DNA of 64,000 nucleotides from Verrucomicrobiota bacterium (GTDB lineage Bacteria; Verrucomicrobiota; Verrucomicrobiia; Opitutales; Opitutaceae): positions 186,001 to 250,000 of the forward strand of contig JAEWQP010000002.1 in the NCBI GenBank assembly GCA_023399155.1. The letters run 5' to 3'. The notes below the pieces were generated by a model. That model was given only the letters and a program-made list of their open reading frames with translations. It did not search any database and was not told the origin of the DNA. The position numbers and the translations under genes were made by a program. Positions 31,812 through 39,494 of the stretch are shown piece after piece (within the stretch, counting starts at the first letter, position 1; every line of letters begins with the position of its first letter).

Positions 31812-32270
31812 ATGAAATCGTTTCTGTTGGGTCTTGCCCTGCTCACGTGTTCGTTCGCCGGCGCGGCTGACGAACTGCCACTTCCGCGCAAGGACGGTTT
31901 TCACCTCGGCCCGTGGGAACAGGATATTGGATACACCCAGGCCGTCCGGGTCGGCACCACGCTTTACGTCTCGGGCTCGGTGGGCGGGGGCGACATGGCG
32001 ACCGCGATCGCGCAGGCCTACGACGCGATCCAGCGCACCCTGGCCGCGCACCGGCTCGGATTCGGGCATGTGGTGAAGGAAAACGTCTTCACCACCGACA
32101 TCGAGGCGCTGAAGGCGAACAAGGGTGTTCGCAACGCCTACTACGGCACGGACTTTCCCGCGGCAAGCTGGGTGCAGGTGCAGCGTCTGTTCGAGCCGGA
32201 GTTTGTGATCGAGGTCGAGGTGATCGCAGTCTTTCCCGAGGGTGCGGAAGCCGACGACGGACCGAAGTGA
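31812..32270 (+). CDS. Secreted RidA/YjgF-family protein
   Basis: The 152-residue product has an N-terminal signal peptide (MKSFLLGLALLTCSFAGAA) and a Rid domain (TQAVRVGTTLYVSGSVGGGD, QAYDAIQRTLAAHRLGFGHV, VKENVFTTDIEAL, IEVEVIAVFPEG). Classical RidA is a cytosolic enamine/imine deaminase. Here the position of its catalytic Arg (in a PARxxxxV pattern) reads PAASWVQV, so that activity is unlikely. Export to the periplasm also departs from the classical role. The gene stands alone, divergent from the OPT transporter, and ends at a strong inverted repeat. Confidence 0.88.
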   Translation: MKSFLLGLALLTCSFAGAADELPLPRKDGFHLGPWEQDIGYTQAVRVGTTLYVSGSVGGGDMATAIAQAYDAIQRTLAAHRLGFGHVVKENVFTTDIEALKANKGVRNAYYGTDFPAASWVQVQRLFEPEFVIEVEVIAVFPEGAEADDGPK

Positions 32271-32273
32271 CCG

Positions 32274-32305
32274 GCAGCGCACGGCACGCCAGGAGCGTGC
32301 GCTGC
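32274..32305. terminator. Hairpin between convergent RidA-like and subtilase genes
   Basis: A perfect 10-base stem (gcagcgcacg/cgtgcgctgc, 12-base loop) starts 4 bases after the RidA-like stop and about 30 bases before the convergent protease stop. It probably serves as a bidirectional terminator. It lacks a T-run on either strand. Confidence 0.55.
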
Positions 32306-32335
32306 GCGCCTGTCGGGTTCAGGGAGGGCTCTCGG

Positions 32336-34213
32336 TCAATCGCCCGCCAGATCCCGGACCAGTTCGAAGCTGCGCTTCGGGTTGATCCGGTTGATGCGGC
32401 CATCATCACTGCGCTCGGCGGCCTTGGTGATCAGCTCCACAAGCTGTGCGACGGTGAGGTCCGGCCTCACCGCCAGCAGTTTGCCCGCGAGGTTGGCGAC
32501 ATTGGGTGCGGCCATCGACGTACCGGAGTACTTCATCACCTCGCCGCCGGGGACCTTGCTGGGCACCTCGAAACCGTTCGCATGGACATCGACATTGGCC
32601 CCGAAGGTTGAGAAGGCCGTCTCTTCGCCGGCCTGATCGACCGCGCCGACGGTGAGGATGTTGGGCAGGTCGATGCCGGAGGGAATCATGTCCGAAAAGG
32701 CGGCATCGTTGTCGCTGTTGCCGGCGGCGACGACAAAGAGGATTTCGGGCGCCCCGCGCATCGCCTCGGTCAGCGCGTCCTTGCCGATGGCAAAGATCTC
32801 GCGGGCCCGAGCCTGGCGCTCCTCGGGCGATCCGCCGGCTCCGTTGGCTTCGAACGCATGCTCGATGTCCTTGGGCGAGCCGCCCCAGCTCATGTTGACC
32901 ACGCGGGCCCCGTGTTCGCGGAAGTAGGCGACGGTGCGTCGTGTCGCCTCCGCATCCTTGCGCGCCTGCTCGAGGGTCGGCACCTCCGGGATCAGGCGAT
33001 GGTCGAATGTGATGCGCGCCATGATCAGGCGGGCCGCCGGGTTGCCTTCCACGGCGATCCCCGCGACGTGCGTGCCGTGCGTGTAGTTGCCGAACAAGCT
33101 CAGCTGCTCGAGGAAGGGCTTCACATCGTCGGCTTTCAGCTGCGCCATCTTCGCCCGCAACTCTCCCGCTTCGGGACTGTCGATGTTTGCCTGGAGATCG
33201 AGAAGACCTTTCGTGAGCCTGGACATCGCCGGATAGGCGGCCTGCTGCTCGCCCGTGAGTGGAATCAACAGCGACGGGTCTGGGTTGGCATGAAGATCGA
33301 AGGCGATGCCATGCACGTCGTCGACGAACCCGTTGCCGTCATTGTCACGTCCGTCGGCGCGCTCATTGGGGTTGGTCCACAGGTGGTCGGCATAGGCCTT
33401 CGCGTCGAGACCGCTGTCCCAGACGCCCACGAGCACCGGGTGTAGATCGGAGGACGGTTCCAAGGTGACCTGCCGCGCCGCCCAGATATCCGTTTTTTCC
33501 GTGGCGTGAACCGACAGGTAGGTGCCGAGCGCGGCTGCGCGCTCGGCCTTGAGCGGGATGAGCACCGCGTAGGCGAGGCGTTGGTTGATGAGGCTCTGCG
33601 CCACGTCCCCACTGATCGTGCCGGTCTTGTCGAGGCCGGGCTGCACCTGGCTCTCGATGCCGCCGAGCAGGAGCGCCTGGCTGACGATCTCTGCGCTGGC
33701 CTTCGCCTTTTTGAGATTGTCCGCGACGATCTCAAAGGGGAGCGCATTGATCCGTTCGGCATAGGCGCGCGCGAACGCGGCGCGAAACGCCTCCTCCGGC
33801 TCAGCCTGCATTCGGCGTGCGGCGATGACGCTCTCGAGCAGCACGCCGGCGGTGAGTTTGTTGGCGGGCTTGGCCTCGAGTTCCCGGATCCGCGCGAGTT
33901 TTTCCAGGGCTGCATCGTGTTCGCCGGCCAGGAAATCCATGCTCATGAGCGTGGAGAGAACGCCCTGCAGCGTCGTGCGATCCTCGATATCGTAGCGATC
34001 GAGCAGCCCTTCGAGGTCGGCCCGCACGCGCGCGGCGAGTTCGGCGTAAACCTTGTCGTCGGTCAGGACGTCGGTGGCCTTGCCAGTGAGTGGATACTCA
34101 AACCGTGGCAACTGGTCCTGCGAGGTGATCTTCGGCTTTTCGGCGGCCGGGAGACCCAGACCCATGTTCAACGCCGCGACGACGGCACCAACCCAGCGGA
34201 GGAGGGAATGCAT
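32336..34213 (-). CDS. Secreted subtilisin-like (S8) serine protease with long N-terminal region
   Basis: The 625-residue product begins with a signal peptide (LLRWVGAVVAALNMGLGLPA). An all-alpha region of about 235 residues of unknown type precedes the protease domain. The catalytic triad is present: Asp about 266 (LVGVWDSGLD), His about 379 (YTHGTHVAGIA) and Ser about 566 (YSGTSMAAPNVA). The oxyanion Asn is about 499 (FVVAAGNSDND). The Asp-His spacing (about 113 residues) is longer than the roughly 32 in subtilisin, because of an insert that includes an Asp/Asn-rich, calcium-site-like stretch (ERADGRDNDGNGFVDDVHG). The helical N-terminal part may be a propeptide or an inhibitory domain. The ATG at 34213 is chosen because the signal peptide starts there. 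Confidence 0.9.
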   Translation of the reverse strand: MHSLLRWVGAVVAALNMGLGLPAAEKPKITSQDQLPRFEYPLTGKATDVLTDDKVYAELAARVRADLEGLLDRYDIEDRTTLQGVLSTLMSMDFLAGEHDAALEKLARIRELEAKPANKLTAGVLLESVIAARRMQAEPEEAFRAAFARAYAERINALPFEIVADNLKKAKASAEIVSQALLLGGIESQVQPGLDKTGTISGDVAQSLINQRLAYAVLIPLKAERAAALGTYLSVHATEKTDIWAARQVTLEPSSDLHPVLVGVWDSGLDAKAYADHLWTNPNERADGRDNDGNGFVDDVHGIAFDLHANPDPSLLIPLTGEQQAAYPAMSRLTKGLLDLQANIDSPEAGELRAKMAQLKADDVKPFLEQLSLFGNYTHGTHVAGIAVEGNPAARLIMARITFDHRLIPEVPTLEQARKDAEATRRTVAYFREHGARVVNMSWGGSPKDIEHAFEANGAGGSPEERQARAREIFAIGKDALTEAMRGAPEILFVVAAGNSDNDAAFSDMIPSGIDLPNILTVGAVDQAGEETAFSTFGANVDVHANGFEVPSKVPGGEVMKYSGTSMAAPNVANLAGKLLAVRPDLTVAQLVELITKAAERSDDGRINRINPKRSFELVRDLAGD

Positions 34214-34440
34214 GATCGGGAACGTGCACGATTGCGCACGACACTCAATCCCACTTCGACGCCGGGGCGTTGGTCGGCGCGGCTCCCGTCGCATGACGGT
34301 CCAGGTTCCCGGGAAGTGGGCTCACGATGCTCGGCCGGAAGAAACCGGGTCCGGCGCACATCGGCGATGCGCCTGCTCACACTGTGAGCAACGATGACGG
34401 AGCCTCGGCACCCCGCGGATTCGCGGCAAGCGTGTCGGGC

Positions 34441-34788
34441 GTGAACTCACTGATCAGGAAGACAGCCGCTCTCGCCGCGCTCTTTGCGCTGGGAGCCACC
34501 TCATTGATCGCGGACGAGATTCGTCCCGCTGCTGCCGCGCTCGCGCCCGCGCAAGGAGCGTCGTGCCCGGCACCCGACATACGTCAGGGCGGTGGGTCGC
34601 TCGATGCAGCGGAATTCGCGAAATACCAGAATCTCGCCGACGCCTCCGCCGACCTCGCGGCGGTGCGGTCGGCGGGTGCGTCGGACACCACGGTGGCGGT
34701 GATCCTCGTCGCGATCGTTGTCGTCGGCGTCATGGTATCTGTCGCCGTGCACAACGCCTCGGACCTCGACCTCGATATCGACGTTTGA
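34441..34788 (+). CDS. Small exported protein with C-terminal membrane segment (PA2779-like partner)
   Basis: From GTG 34441 the product is 115 residues: a signal peptide (LIRKTAALAALFALGATSLI), a polar middle with a Gly-Gly-Gly (PDIRQGGGSLDAAEFAKY) and a C-terminal hydrophobic segment (TVAVILVAIVVVGVMVSVAV) ending in an acidic tail. An in-frame ATG at 34327 would bury the signal peptide, so the GTG is preferred. It is followed after 203 bases by a lipoprotein peptidase of the C39 type. The pair recalls the Pseudomonas PA2779/PA2778 arrangement of a small membrane protein beside a C39-like lipoprotein; that similarity is of layout, not proven homology. Confidence 0.6.
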   Translation: MNSLIRKTAALAALFALGATSLIADEIRPAAAALAPAQGASCPAPDIRQGGGSLDAAEFAKYQNLADASADLAAVRSAGASDTTVAVILVAIVVVGVMVSVAVHNASDLDLDIDV

Positions 34789-34991
34789 AACCCGGCGGCC
34801 CCGCGCCGGTGGCGTCGTGTGTCACACCGCCGGCGCCGGGGCGCGATCCGCCCGTGCGCGTGATGAAGCCATTTCGAGCCTGCTGTAGCGATCGGAGACC
34901 TACGGATCACCCGCGCCGCTGGTCGTGCCGGAGCCGGATCCGGCGCGACCCAAGTGATACCACCGGGGCCCGTCCGCGACTCCGCTCCTTG

Positions 34992-35702
34992 ATGAGCGGC
35001 CCAATCGGGCAGAGTCGAAGAGTCGTTCGCCACGCGACGGCCGTGGCGCTCGCGATTCTTTGCGCAGGGTGCGCGTCCGTATCCAGTTTTAGGGGACTGC
35101 CACTCGGCGACGACGGCACGTACCTGCGCGGGCTTCCACCGCTCACGCAGGATGGCCACTATGCGTGCGGCGCGACGTGCGTCGCAGCCGTCGCGGCCAG
35201 CCTGGATGTTTCACCCGCGAAGTTCCGGGAGACGCACCCGGCGTTGCCCGGTGATCTCACGGCGCAGCAGCTGACGGCCCTCGTGGAACCGCTCGGATTG
35301 CAAGCCTTTGCCTATGCGGGATCGATCGACGACCTCGCGCAGAACCTGCGCAGGGGACGCTTTCTCATCGTGATGATTCCGAGGCCCCTGCCGCCGAGGG
35401 GCGGACTCGTGACGGAGGTCCTGCTGTCGACGTGGAACGCCGTCGGACCCCGGCCCGCGCACTGGATCGTTGTCGTGGGCATGACGGCGCGGGGCGATAT
35501 CATCGTCCACGATCCCGCGTCGGGGCCGCTGACGCTCCGGGCGGCCTCCTTCGAGTCGTGGTGGGCGCGGTGCGATCATCTCAGCGTGCTGATCGTGCCC
35601 CGAGCTCCGGGGCCCGCCGCCGACGATCGGCGCGCCCGCGGACCGGTGTCGCATGAAGATGCCTTGCCCGCGAAGGCCGACGCGTTTACTGGAACGACTT
35701 GA
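34992..35702 (+). CDS. C39-like cysteine peptidase lipoprotein (PA2778-like)
   Basis: The 236-residue product begins with a lipoprotein signal (VALAILCAGCASV; lipidated Cys in LCAGC). The rest is a papain-like C39 domain. Candidate catalytic residues are Cys in GHYACGATCVAAVAAS, His in PRPAHWIVVVGM and Asp in IIVHDPASG. C39 domains in bacteriocin exporters cut after double glycine. Free-standing lipoprotein versions occur next to small membrane proteins and are of uncertain role. The ATG at 34992 is chosen because the lipobox then sits at normal distance. The likely substrate or partner is the small protein just upstream, which has a Gly-Gly-Gly site. Confidence 0.78.
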   Translation: MSGPIGQSRRVVRHATAVALAILCAGCASVSSFRGLPLGDDGTYLRGLPPLTQDGHYACGATCVAAVAASLDVSPAKFRETHPALPGDLTAQQLTALVEPLGLQAFAYAGSIDDLAQNLRRGRFLIVMIPRPLPPRGGLVTEVLLSTWNAVGPRPAHWIVVVGMTARGDIIVHDPASGPLTLRAASFESWWARCDHLSVLIVPRAPGPAADDRRARGPVSHEDALPAKADAFTGTT

Positions 35703-35824
35703 CCAAACCCCGCGTCATGCGTAGCCGCCCCCTCATCGGTCACGCCCGCCCCCGCGCTCGGCGAACGAGCTGCGCGACGCCGACGCCGTGCGCCTGCGCC
35801 GTCGTGGAGCGGCGTCGCTGACCC

Positions 35825-37432
35825 GTGCCACGCAAACGACAGATCCCCGAACGCAAGAGCGAGGCGGCACGCCTGCGCCGGCTGCGTGAGGTGCTGGGGA
35901 TGACACAGCGGCAGATGGCCCGGGAGTTCAACGTCGCCCACGGCGCCATCGCGGGCTGGGAAAGCGGCGCGCGCACGCTTCCCGGGCCGGCGGTGCGCCT
36001 GCTCGAGTTGCACGAGCAGGAACTCGGTCTCGCGGCCGGCGGACCGGGATTGCCGCGGCTCAAGACCAGTGTGACCTCGCGCAGCCTGGCGCTGTCGGGC
36101 GTCGCGGGCGGCATGTTTGCGCGTGCCGCGGCGTCGGCACTCGAGCGCATGCTCGCAGGCGAGGGTGAGGCCGACGGGATCCGGGCGCGCGCCCGTGCCG
36201 CCGTGGCCCGCAATCTCGTTCGTGCCGTGGGCGAACTCAAGGGGCTTGCGATGAAACTCGGGCAGACACTCGCCTATGCCGACTTTGCCCTGCCGGAGAT
36301 CGCGCGATCCGAGCTGGCCTCGCTCTTCACCACCAGCCGGCCGATGGCGCCCTCGGTATCCGCCCAGGTCGTCCTCGAGGAGTCCGGCGAGCCGCCTGGT
36401 GCGCTCTTCGCCGAATGGGAGGCCATGCCCTTCGCCGCTGCATCCATAGGACAAGTACACCGCGCGCGGCTGCATTCCGGCGAGCCCGTGGCCGTGAAGG
36501 TCCAGTATCCTGCCATCGTCGACGCCATTGAGTCCGACCTGCAGAGCCTGGCCTTCATCGACCGCCTCAGCGCGGGGATCTTTCGCGGCCAGTCGCGCGG
36601 CGAGATCGTCGGCGAGATCCGGGAGCGCTGCCTGGAGGAGTGCGACTATCGCGTCGAACTGGCGAACATGCTCGCGTTTCAGCGCATCTGGGACGGGCGG
36701 GCGGGCGTGCGCATCCCCCGCGTGTACCCGGAATTAAGTACGCGCCGCATGCTCGTGATGGAGTACGTGGACGGCGAGGACTTCAATTCATTCGAGAAGC
36801 GCGCCTCACAGGCCGACCGGAACCGGGCGGGTACGACGATCTGCCGGCTCGCGCTCGAGTCGATCCTGCGCCACGGGATCTTCAATGCAGACCCGCATCC
36901 CGGCAATTTCCTCTTTGCCGGCGGTGACGTGGTCTTCCTCGACTTCGGCTGTGTGAAGCGCTTTCCCGCCACCATGATCGGCTTGTGGCGCGCCCTGGGG
37001 CGATCGGTCCTGGAACGACGCTTCGATGTGACCCGCCAGGTCTGGGTCGAAACGGGGAGCGTACCGGACGCCCGCCGTTATGATTTCGACTACTGCGTGC
37101 GCATGATGGTCCAGCTCTACGAGCCGTGGCTGAGCGACGAGCCGTTTCGTTTCACTCCCGAGTTCGTCGAGCGGACCTGGCGGCTCCTGGCGGTCGACAA
37201 CCCCAACCGTTTCCGGTCGAACGTACCGAAGGACTGGGTGTTCACCAGCCGTCTCCAGTGGGGCGTGGCCAGCGTGCTCGCGCGGCTCGGCGCCGAGTTC
37301 GATTTCCGGGGCCTCGCGCTCGATTTGCTCTACGACCCCGGTGAGCCGCGCCCGCCGCCTTACACGCGCGAGGAGCGCGCGATGATGGGCGTCGCGCCGA
37401 CACCGCCGCGCGCGGGGCAGGGGAGCGTGTAG
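35825..37432 (+). CDS. HTH-UbiB/ABC1 (AarF) family kinase fusion
   Basis: The 535-residue product starts at GTG 35825. Residues 15-65 form an XRE-type helix-turn-helix (LRRLREVLGMTQRQMAREFN, then AHGAIAGWESGARTLPGP). From about 95 on it is an ABC1/UbiB atypical kinase: KxGQ motif (LKGLAMKLGQTLAYAD), Ala-rich loop (AAASIGQVHRARL), ATP Lys (VAVKVQYP), catalytic loop (FNADPHPGNF) and metal Asp (VFLDFGCVKR). UbiB-type proteins support ubiquinone or other isoprenoid lipid metabolism and usually carry C-terminal membrane helices; none is obvious here. The DNA-binding-like N-terminus on an ABC1 kinase is unusual. It lies 122 bases after the C39-like gene. Confidence 0.9.
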   Translation: MPRKRQIPERKSEAARLRRLREVLGMTQRQMAREFNVAHGAIAGWESGARTLPGPAVRLLELHEQELGLAAGGPGLPRLKTSVTSRSLALSGVAGGMFARAAASALERMLAGEGEADGIRARARAAVARNLVRAVGELKGLAMKLGQTLAYADFALPEIARSELASLFTTSRPMAPSVSAQVVLEESGEPPGALFAEWEAMPFAAASIGQVHRARLHSGEPVAVKVQYPAIVDAIESDLQSLAFIDRLSAGIFRGQSRGEIVGEIRERCLEECDYRVELANMLAFQRIWDGRAGVRIPRVYPELSTRRMLVMEYVDGEDFNSFEKRASQADRNRAGTTICRLALESILRHGIFNADPHPGNFLFAGGDVVFLDFGCVKRFPATMIGLWRALGRSVLERRFDVTRQVWVETGSVPDARRYDFDYCVRMMVQLYEPWLSDEPFRFTPEFVERTWRLLAVDNPNRFRSNVPKDWVFTSRLQWGVASVLARLGAEFDFRGLALDLLYDPGEPRPPPYTREERAMMGVAPTPPRAGQGSV

Positions 37433-37456
37433 GTCGCCGTGGCCCGGTAGCGGCGA

Positions 37457-37489
37457 GGGACGGGGCGCCGCCCGGGTTCGCTGCGTCCC
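37457..37489. terminator. Hairpin between convergent ABC1 and DeoR genes
   Basis: A gggacg/cgtccc stem with nested gggc/gccc pairing lies in the 61-base spacer between two convergent genes, immediately before the DeoR stop. No T-run. Plausible but weak terminator. Confidence 0.3.
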
Positions 37490-37493
37490 GGGA

Positions 37494-38282
37494 TCAGGCC
37501 GGCCCCGGACGGGCAGGGGACGCGGTATCGACCGCCACGACCTCGATGCCGAGGGCGCGATAGCTCTCGAGCGTGGCCACGGGGACAGCGGCCTCGGTCG
37601 CAAGCACGTCGATTGACCCAGTCGGGGCTACCTGGAAGGGACAGGCGCTGCCCAGCTTGTCGGCGGTGGACACCACCACGACCTTGGAGGCGTTCTCGAT
37701 CACGGCGCGTTTCACGAGGCTCTCCTCATAGCTTGGATCCGTGATGCCGCCCTCCGGGTCGAGCGCGGCGATGCCGATCAAGGCGAGATCCGCGTGGATG
37801 CGCTTGCAGGTCTCGACCGATTCGACGCCGACCGTGGCCAGGCCGCGCTTGAGGATGCGGCCACCGAGCAGGATCACCTCGACGGAGGGAAGGTCGGACA
37901 GGGCGATGGCCGTCGGCAGGCTGTGCGTGACCGCGGTGAACGCGACGTCGGCGGGGACCGCGCGCGCGACGGCGAGGATCGTCGAGCCCGCATCGAAAAA
38001 CACCACGTGGTCCGGCTGGATGAGCGTGGCCGCATGCCGGGCGAGCGCGGCTTTCTCGACCGGGCGCTCGCGCGAACGCGCATGAAATTCCAGCTTCGTG
38101 GTGGACCGGGGCACGGCGCCGCCATGGGTGCGCACGAGATGACCCTCGTCGGCGAGCGCGGCGAGATCGCGCCGGACCGTGTCCTCGGAGACGCCCAGAT
38201 GCTGGCTCAGTTCGGCCGAGTGCACGCGGCCGCGTTCCCGTAAGAGGGCGAGGATGGCTTCATGACGTTGTAGGGCGAGCAT
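37494..38282 (-). CDS. DeoR-family transcriptional repressor
   Basis: The 262-residue product has an N-terminal DeoR winged helix (RHEAILALLRERGRVHSAEL, then LGVSEDTVRRDLAALADEG) and the phosphosugar-binding DeoRC domain (FFDAGSTILAVARAVP, VILLGGRILKRGLATVGVES, ADLALIGIAALDPEGGITDP, VVVSTADKLGS). DeoR proteins repress sugar-metabolism operons until a sugar phosphate binds. It faces a HAD phosphatase gene across 51 bases that contain a perfect palindrome, so it likely regulates itself and the divergent HAD-SemiSWEET pair. Length is typical of the family (about 255). Confidence 0.93.
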   Translation of the reverse strand: MLALQRHEAILALLRERGRVHSAELSQHLGVSEDTVRRDLAALADEGHLVRTHGGAVPRSTTKLEFHARSRERPVEKAALARHAATLIQPDHVVFFDAGSTILAVARAVPADVAFTAVTHSLPTAIALSDLPSVEVILLGGRILKRGLATVGVESVETCKRIHADLALIGIAALDPEGGITDPSYEESLVKRAVIENASKVVVVSTADKLGSACPFQVAPTGSIDVLATEAAVPVATLESYRALGIEVVAVDTASPARPGPA

Positions 38283-38323
38283 GCGACTAAGTGCTTGATT
38301 CGCGCGGCCGTGATGCGGTTTTA

Positions 38324-38338
38324 TGCATGAAACATGCA
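38324..38338. promoter_or_regulatory. Palindrome at the divergent DeoR/HAD start, candidate DeoR operator
   Basis: The perfect repeat TGCATG-AAA-CATGCA overlaps the HAD start codon (38334) and lies 42 bases from the DeoR start. It is the only sizeable AT-containing palindrome in the 51-base divergent spacer. Its position would let a bound repressor block translation and transcription of the phosphatase gene. Binding is inferred. Confidence 0.5.
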
Positions 38339-39173
38339 GAAAGTCGCAGAGTCACGCAGATTTCTCGCCGCGATCGATCTCGATGGCACGCTCCTCGACG
38401 AGACGAGCCGCGTGGCGGACGGAAATCGCGCGGCGCTGCACACTTTGGTGGACCGCGGCGCGGTCGTGGCGCTGGCGTCGGGGCGGCATCCTATCGACAT
38501 GAGGAGATTCGCGGCGGGTCTTCCGATGGTCGGATGGATCGTGGGATGCCAGGGTTGCGAAGTCTCAGACGTGTCGGGCCAGAGGATCCTCGGGCGTCAC
38601 GTCCTGCCCGCGGGTGTGGCGCTGCGCGCGGCAGAGGCGGGAAACCGCGCCGGGTTCGGCGTGGTCGCATACACGGCCGATGGCGAAGTGACTCCGTGGG
38701 AGCACCCGGAGATCGCGCGCTACGAGAGCGTTTCGAGGACGCGCGTCGGACGGATCCATCCGGGCCAGCTGGAGGGGGAGTCGTTCTTCAAGCTTATGTG
38801 GATCGCGGATACACCACGCATCGACGCGTTGATCGACGCTGGTGGGCCGGGCGCGGCCGCCGCCGGCGTGGATACGGTGCGCTCCCACAACTATGTCTTC
38901 GAGTTCGTGCCCCCGGGCGTGACCAAGGGCACCGGTGTCGCGGCACTCGCCCGGCATCTCGGCATCGCGCGTGAGCGCGTCATCGCCTTCGGCGACGCCG
39001 ACAACGACCTCCCGCTCTTCTCGTGGGCGGGACGCTCGGTCGCGATGCCGCATGCCCGTGCGCATGTGCGCGCCAGGGCGACGTCCGTCGCGCCATCCGG
39101 ATCGCCCGGAGCCGCGTTCGCGCGCGGCGTCGAGGCCTTGATCGCGGACGGCTGGGCTCCACTTTTCTCATGA
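38334..39173 (+). CDS. HAD-IIB (Cof-like) sugar phosphatase
   Basis: The 279-residue product has HAD motif I with nucleophile Asp15 and acid/base Asp17 (AAIDLDGTLLDE), motif II (VVALASGRHP), motif III Lys (GVTKGTGVAAL) and motif IV (VIAFGDADNDLPLF). The cap insert between motifs II and III is the IIB type, as in Cof/YidA enzymes that dephosphorylate sugar phosphates or pyridoxal phosphate. It is divergent from a DeoR repressor and overlaps the SemiSWEET gene by ATGA, so it likely acts on the sugar phosphate that the repressor senses. The substrate is not identified. Confidence 0.9.
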   Translation: MQKVAESRRFLAAIDLDGTLLDETSRVADGNRAALHTLVDRGAVVALASGRHPIDMRRFAAGLPMVGWIVGCQGCEVSDVSGQRILGRHVLPAGVALRAAEAGNRAGFGVVAYTADGEVTPWEHPEIARYESVSRTRVGRIHPGQLEGESFFKLMWIADTPRIDALIDAGGPGAAAAGVDTVRSHNYVFEFVPPGVTKGTGVAALARHLGIARERVIAFGDADNDLPLFSWAGRSVAMPHARAHVRARATSVAPSGSPGAAFARGVEALIADGWAPLFS

Positions 39174-39466
39174 ATCCCACCGAAGTCCTGGGCCTGGCTG
39201 CCGCCACGCTCACCACGGGTTCCTTTCTTCCGCAGGTTGTCCGACTCTGGCGCACGCGCAACGCAGACGGCATCTCGCTCCTGACCTTCACGATCTTCGC
39301 GGCGGGCGTGGCCTCGTGGCTGGTTTACGGATGCCTCATCCACTCGGTCGCAATCATCGCCGCCAACGTGGTCACTCTGGTGCTCGCTCTCGCCGTCGTC
39401 GTGCTGGTCGCTCGGATACGCACCAGCGGGCGAGCCGCCGGCGGGGACCGCGCCGGATCCCCCTAG
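39170..39466 (+). CDS. SemiSWEET-type sugar transporter (MtN3/PQ-loop)
   Basis: The 98-residue product has three predicted helices and the PQ-loop (GSFLPQVVRLWRTRNADGIS), followed by FTIFAAGVASWLVYG with a Trp. This is the three-helix SemiSWEET unit that dimerises to form a sugar pore. Length fits (about 85-100). The ATG overlaps the HAD stop as ATGA, so the two are translated together. A facilitative sugar channel with a sugar-phosphate phosphatase and a DeoR regulator suggests import or efflux of a single sugar and control of its phosphorylated form. Confidence 0.88.
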   Translation: MNPTEVLGLAAATLTTGSFLPQVVRLWRTRNADGISLLTFTIFAAGVASWLVYGCLIHSVAIIAANVVTLVLALAVVVLVARIRTSGRAAGGDRAGSP

Positions 39467-39494
39467 GGCGTGCTCTCATACCCGGCGAACCCGG

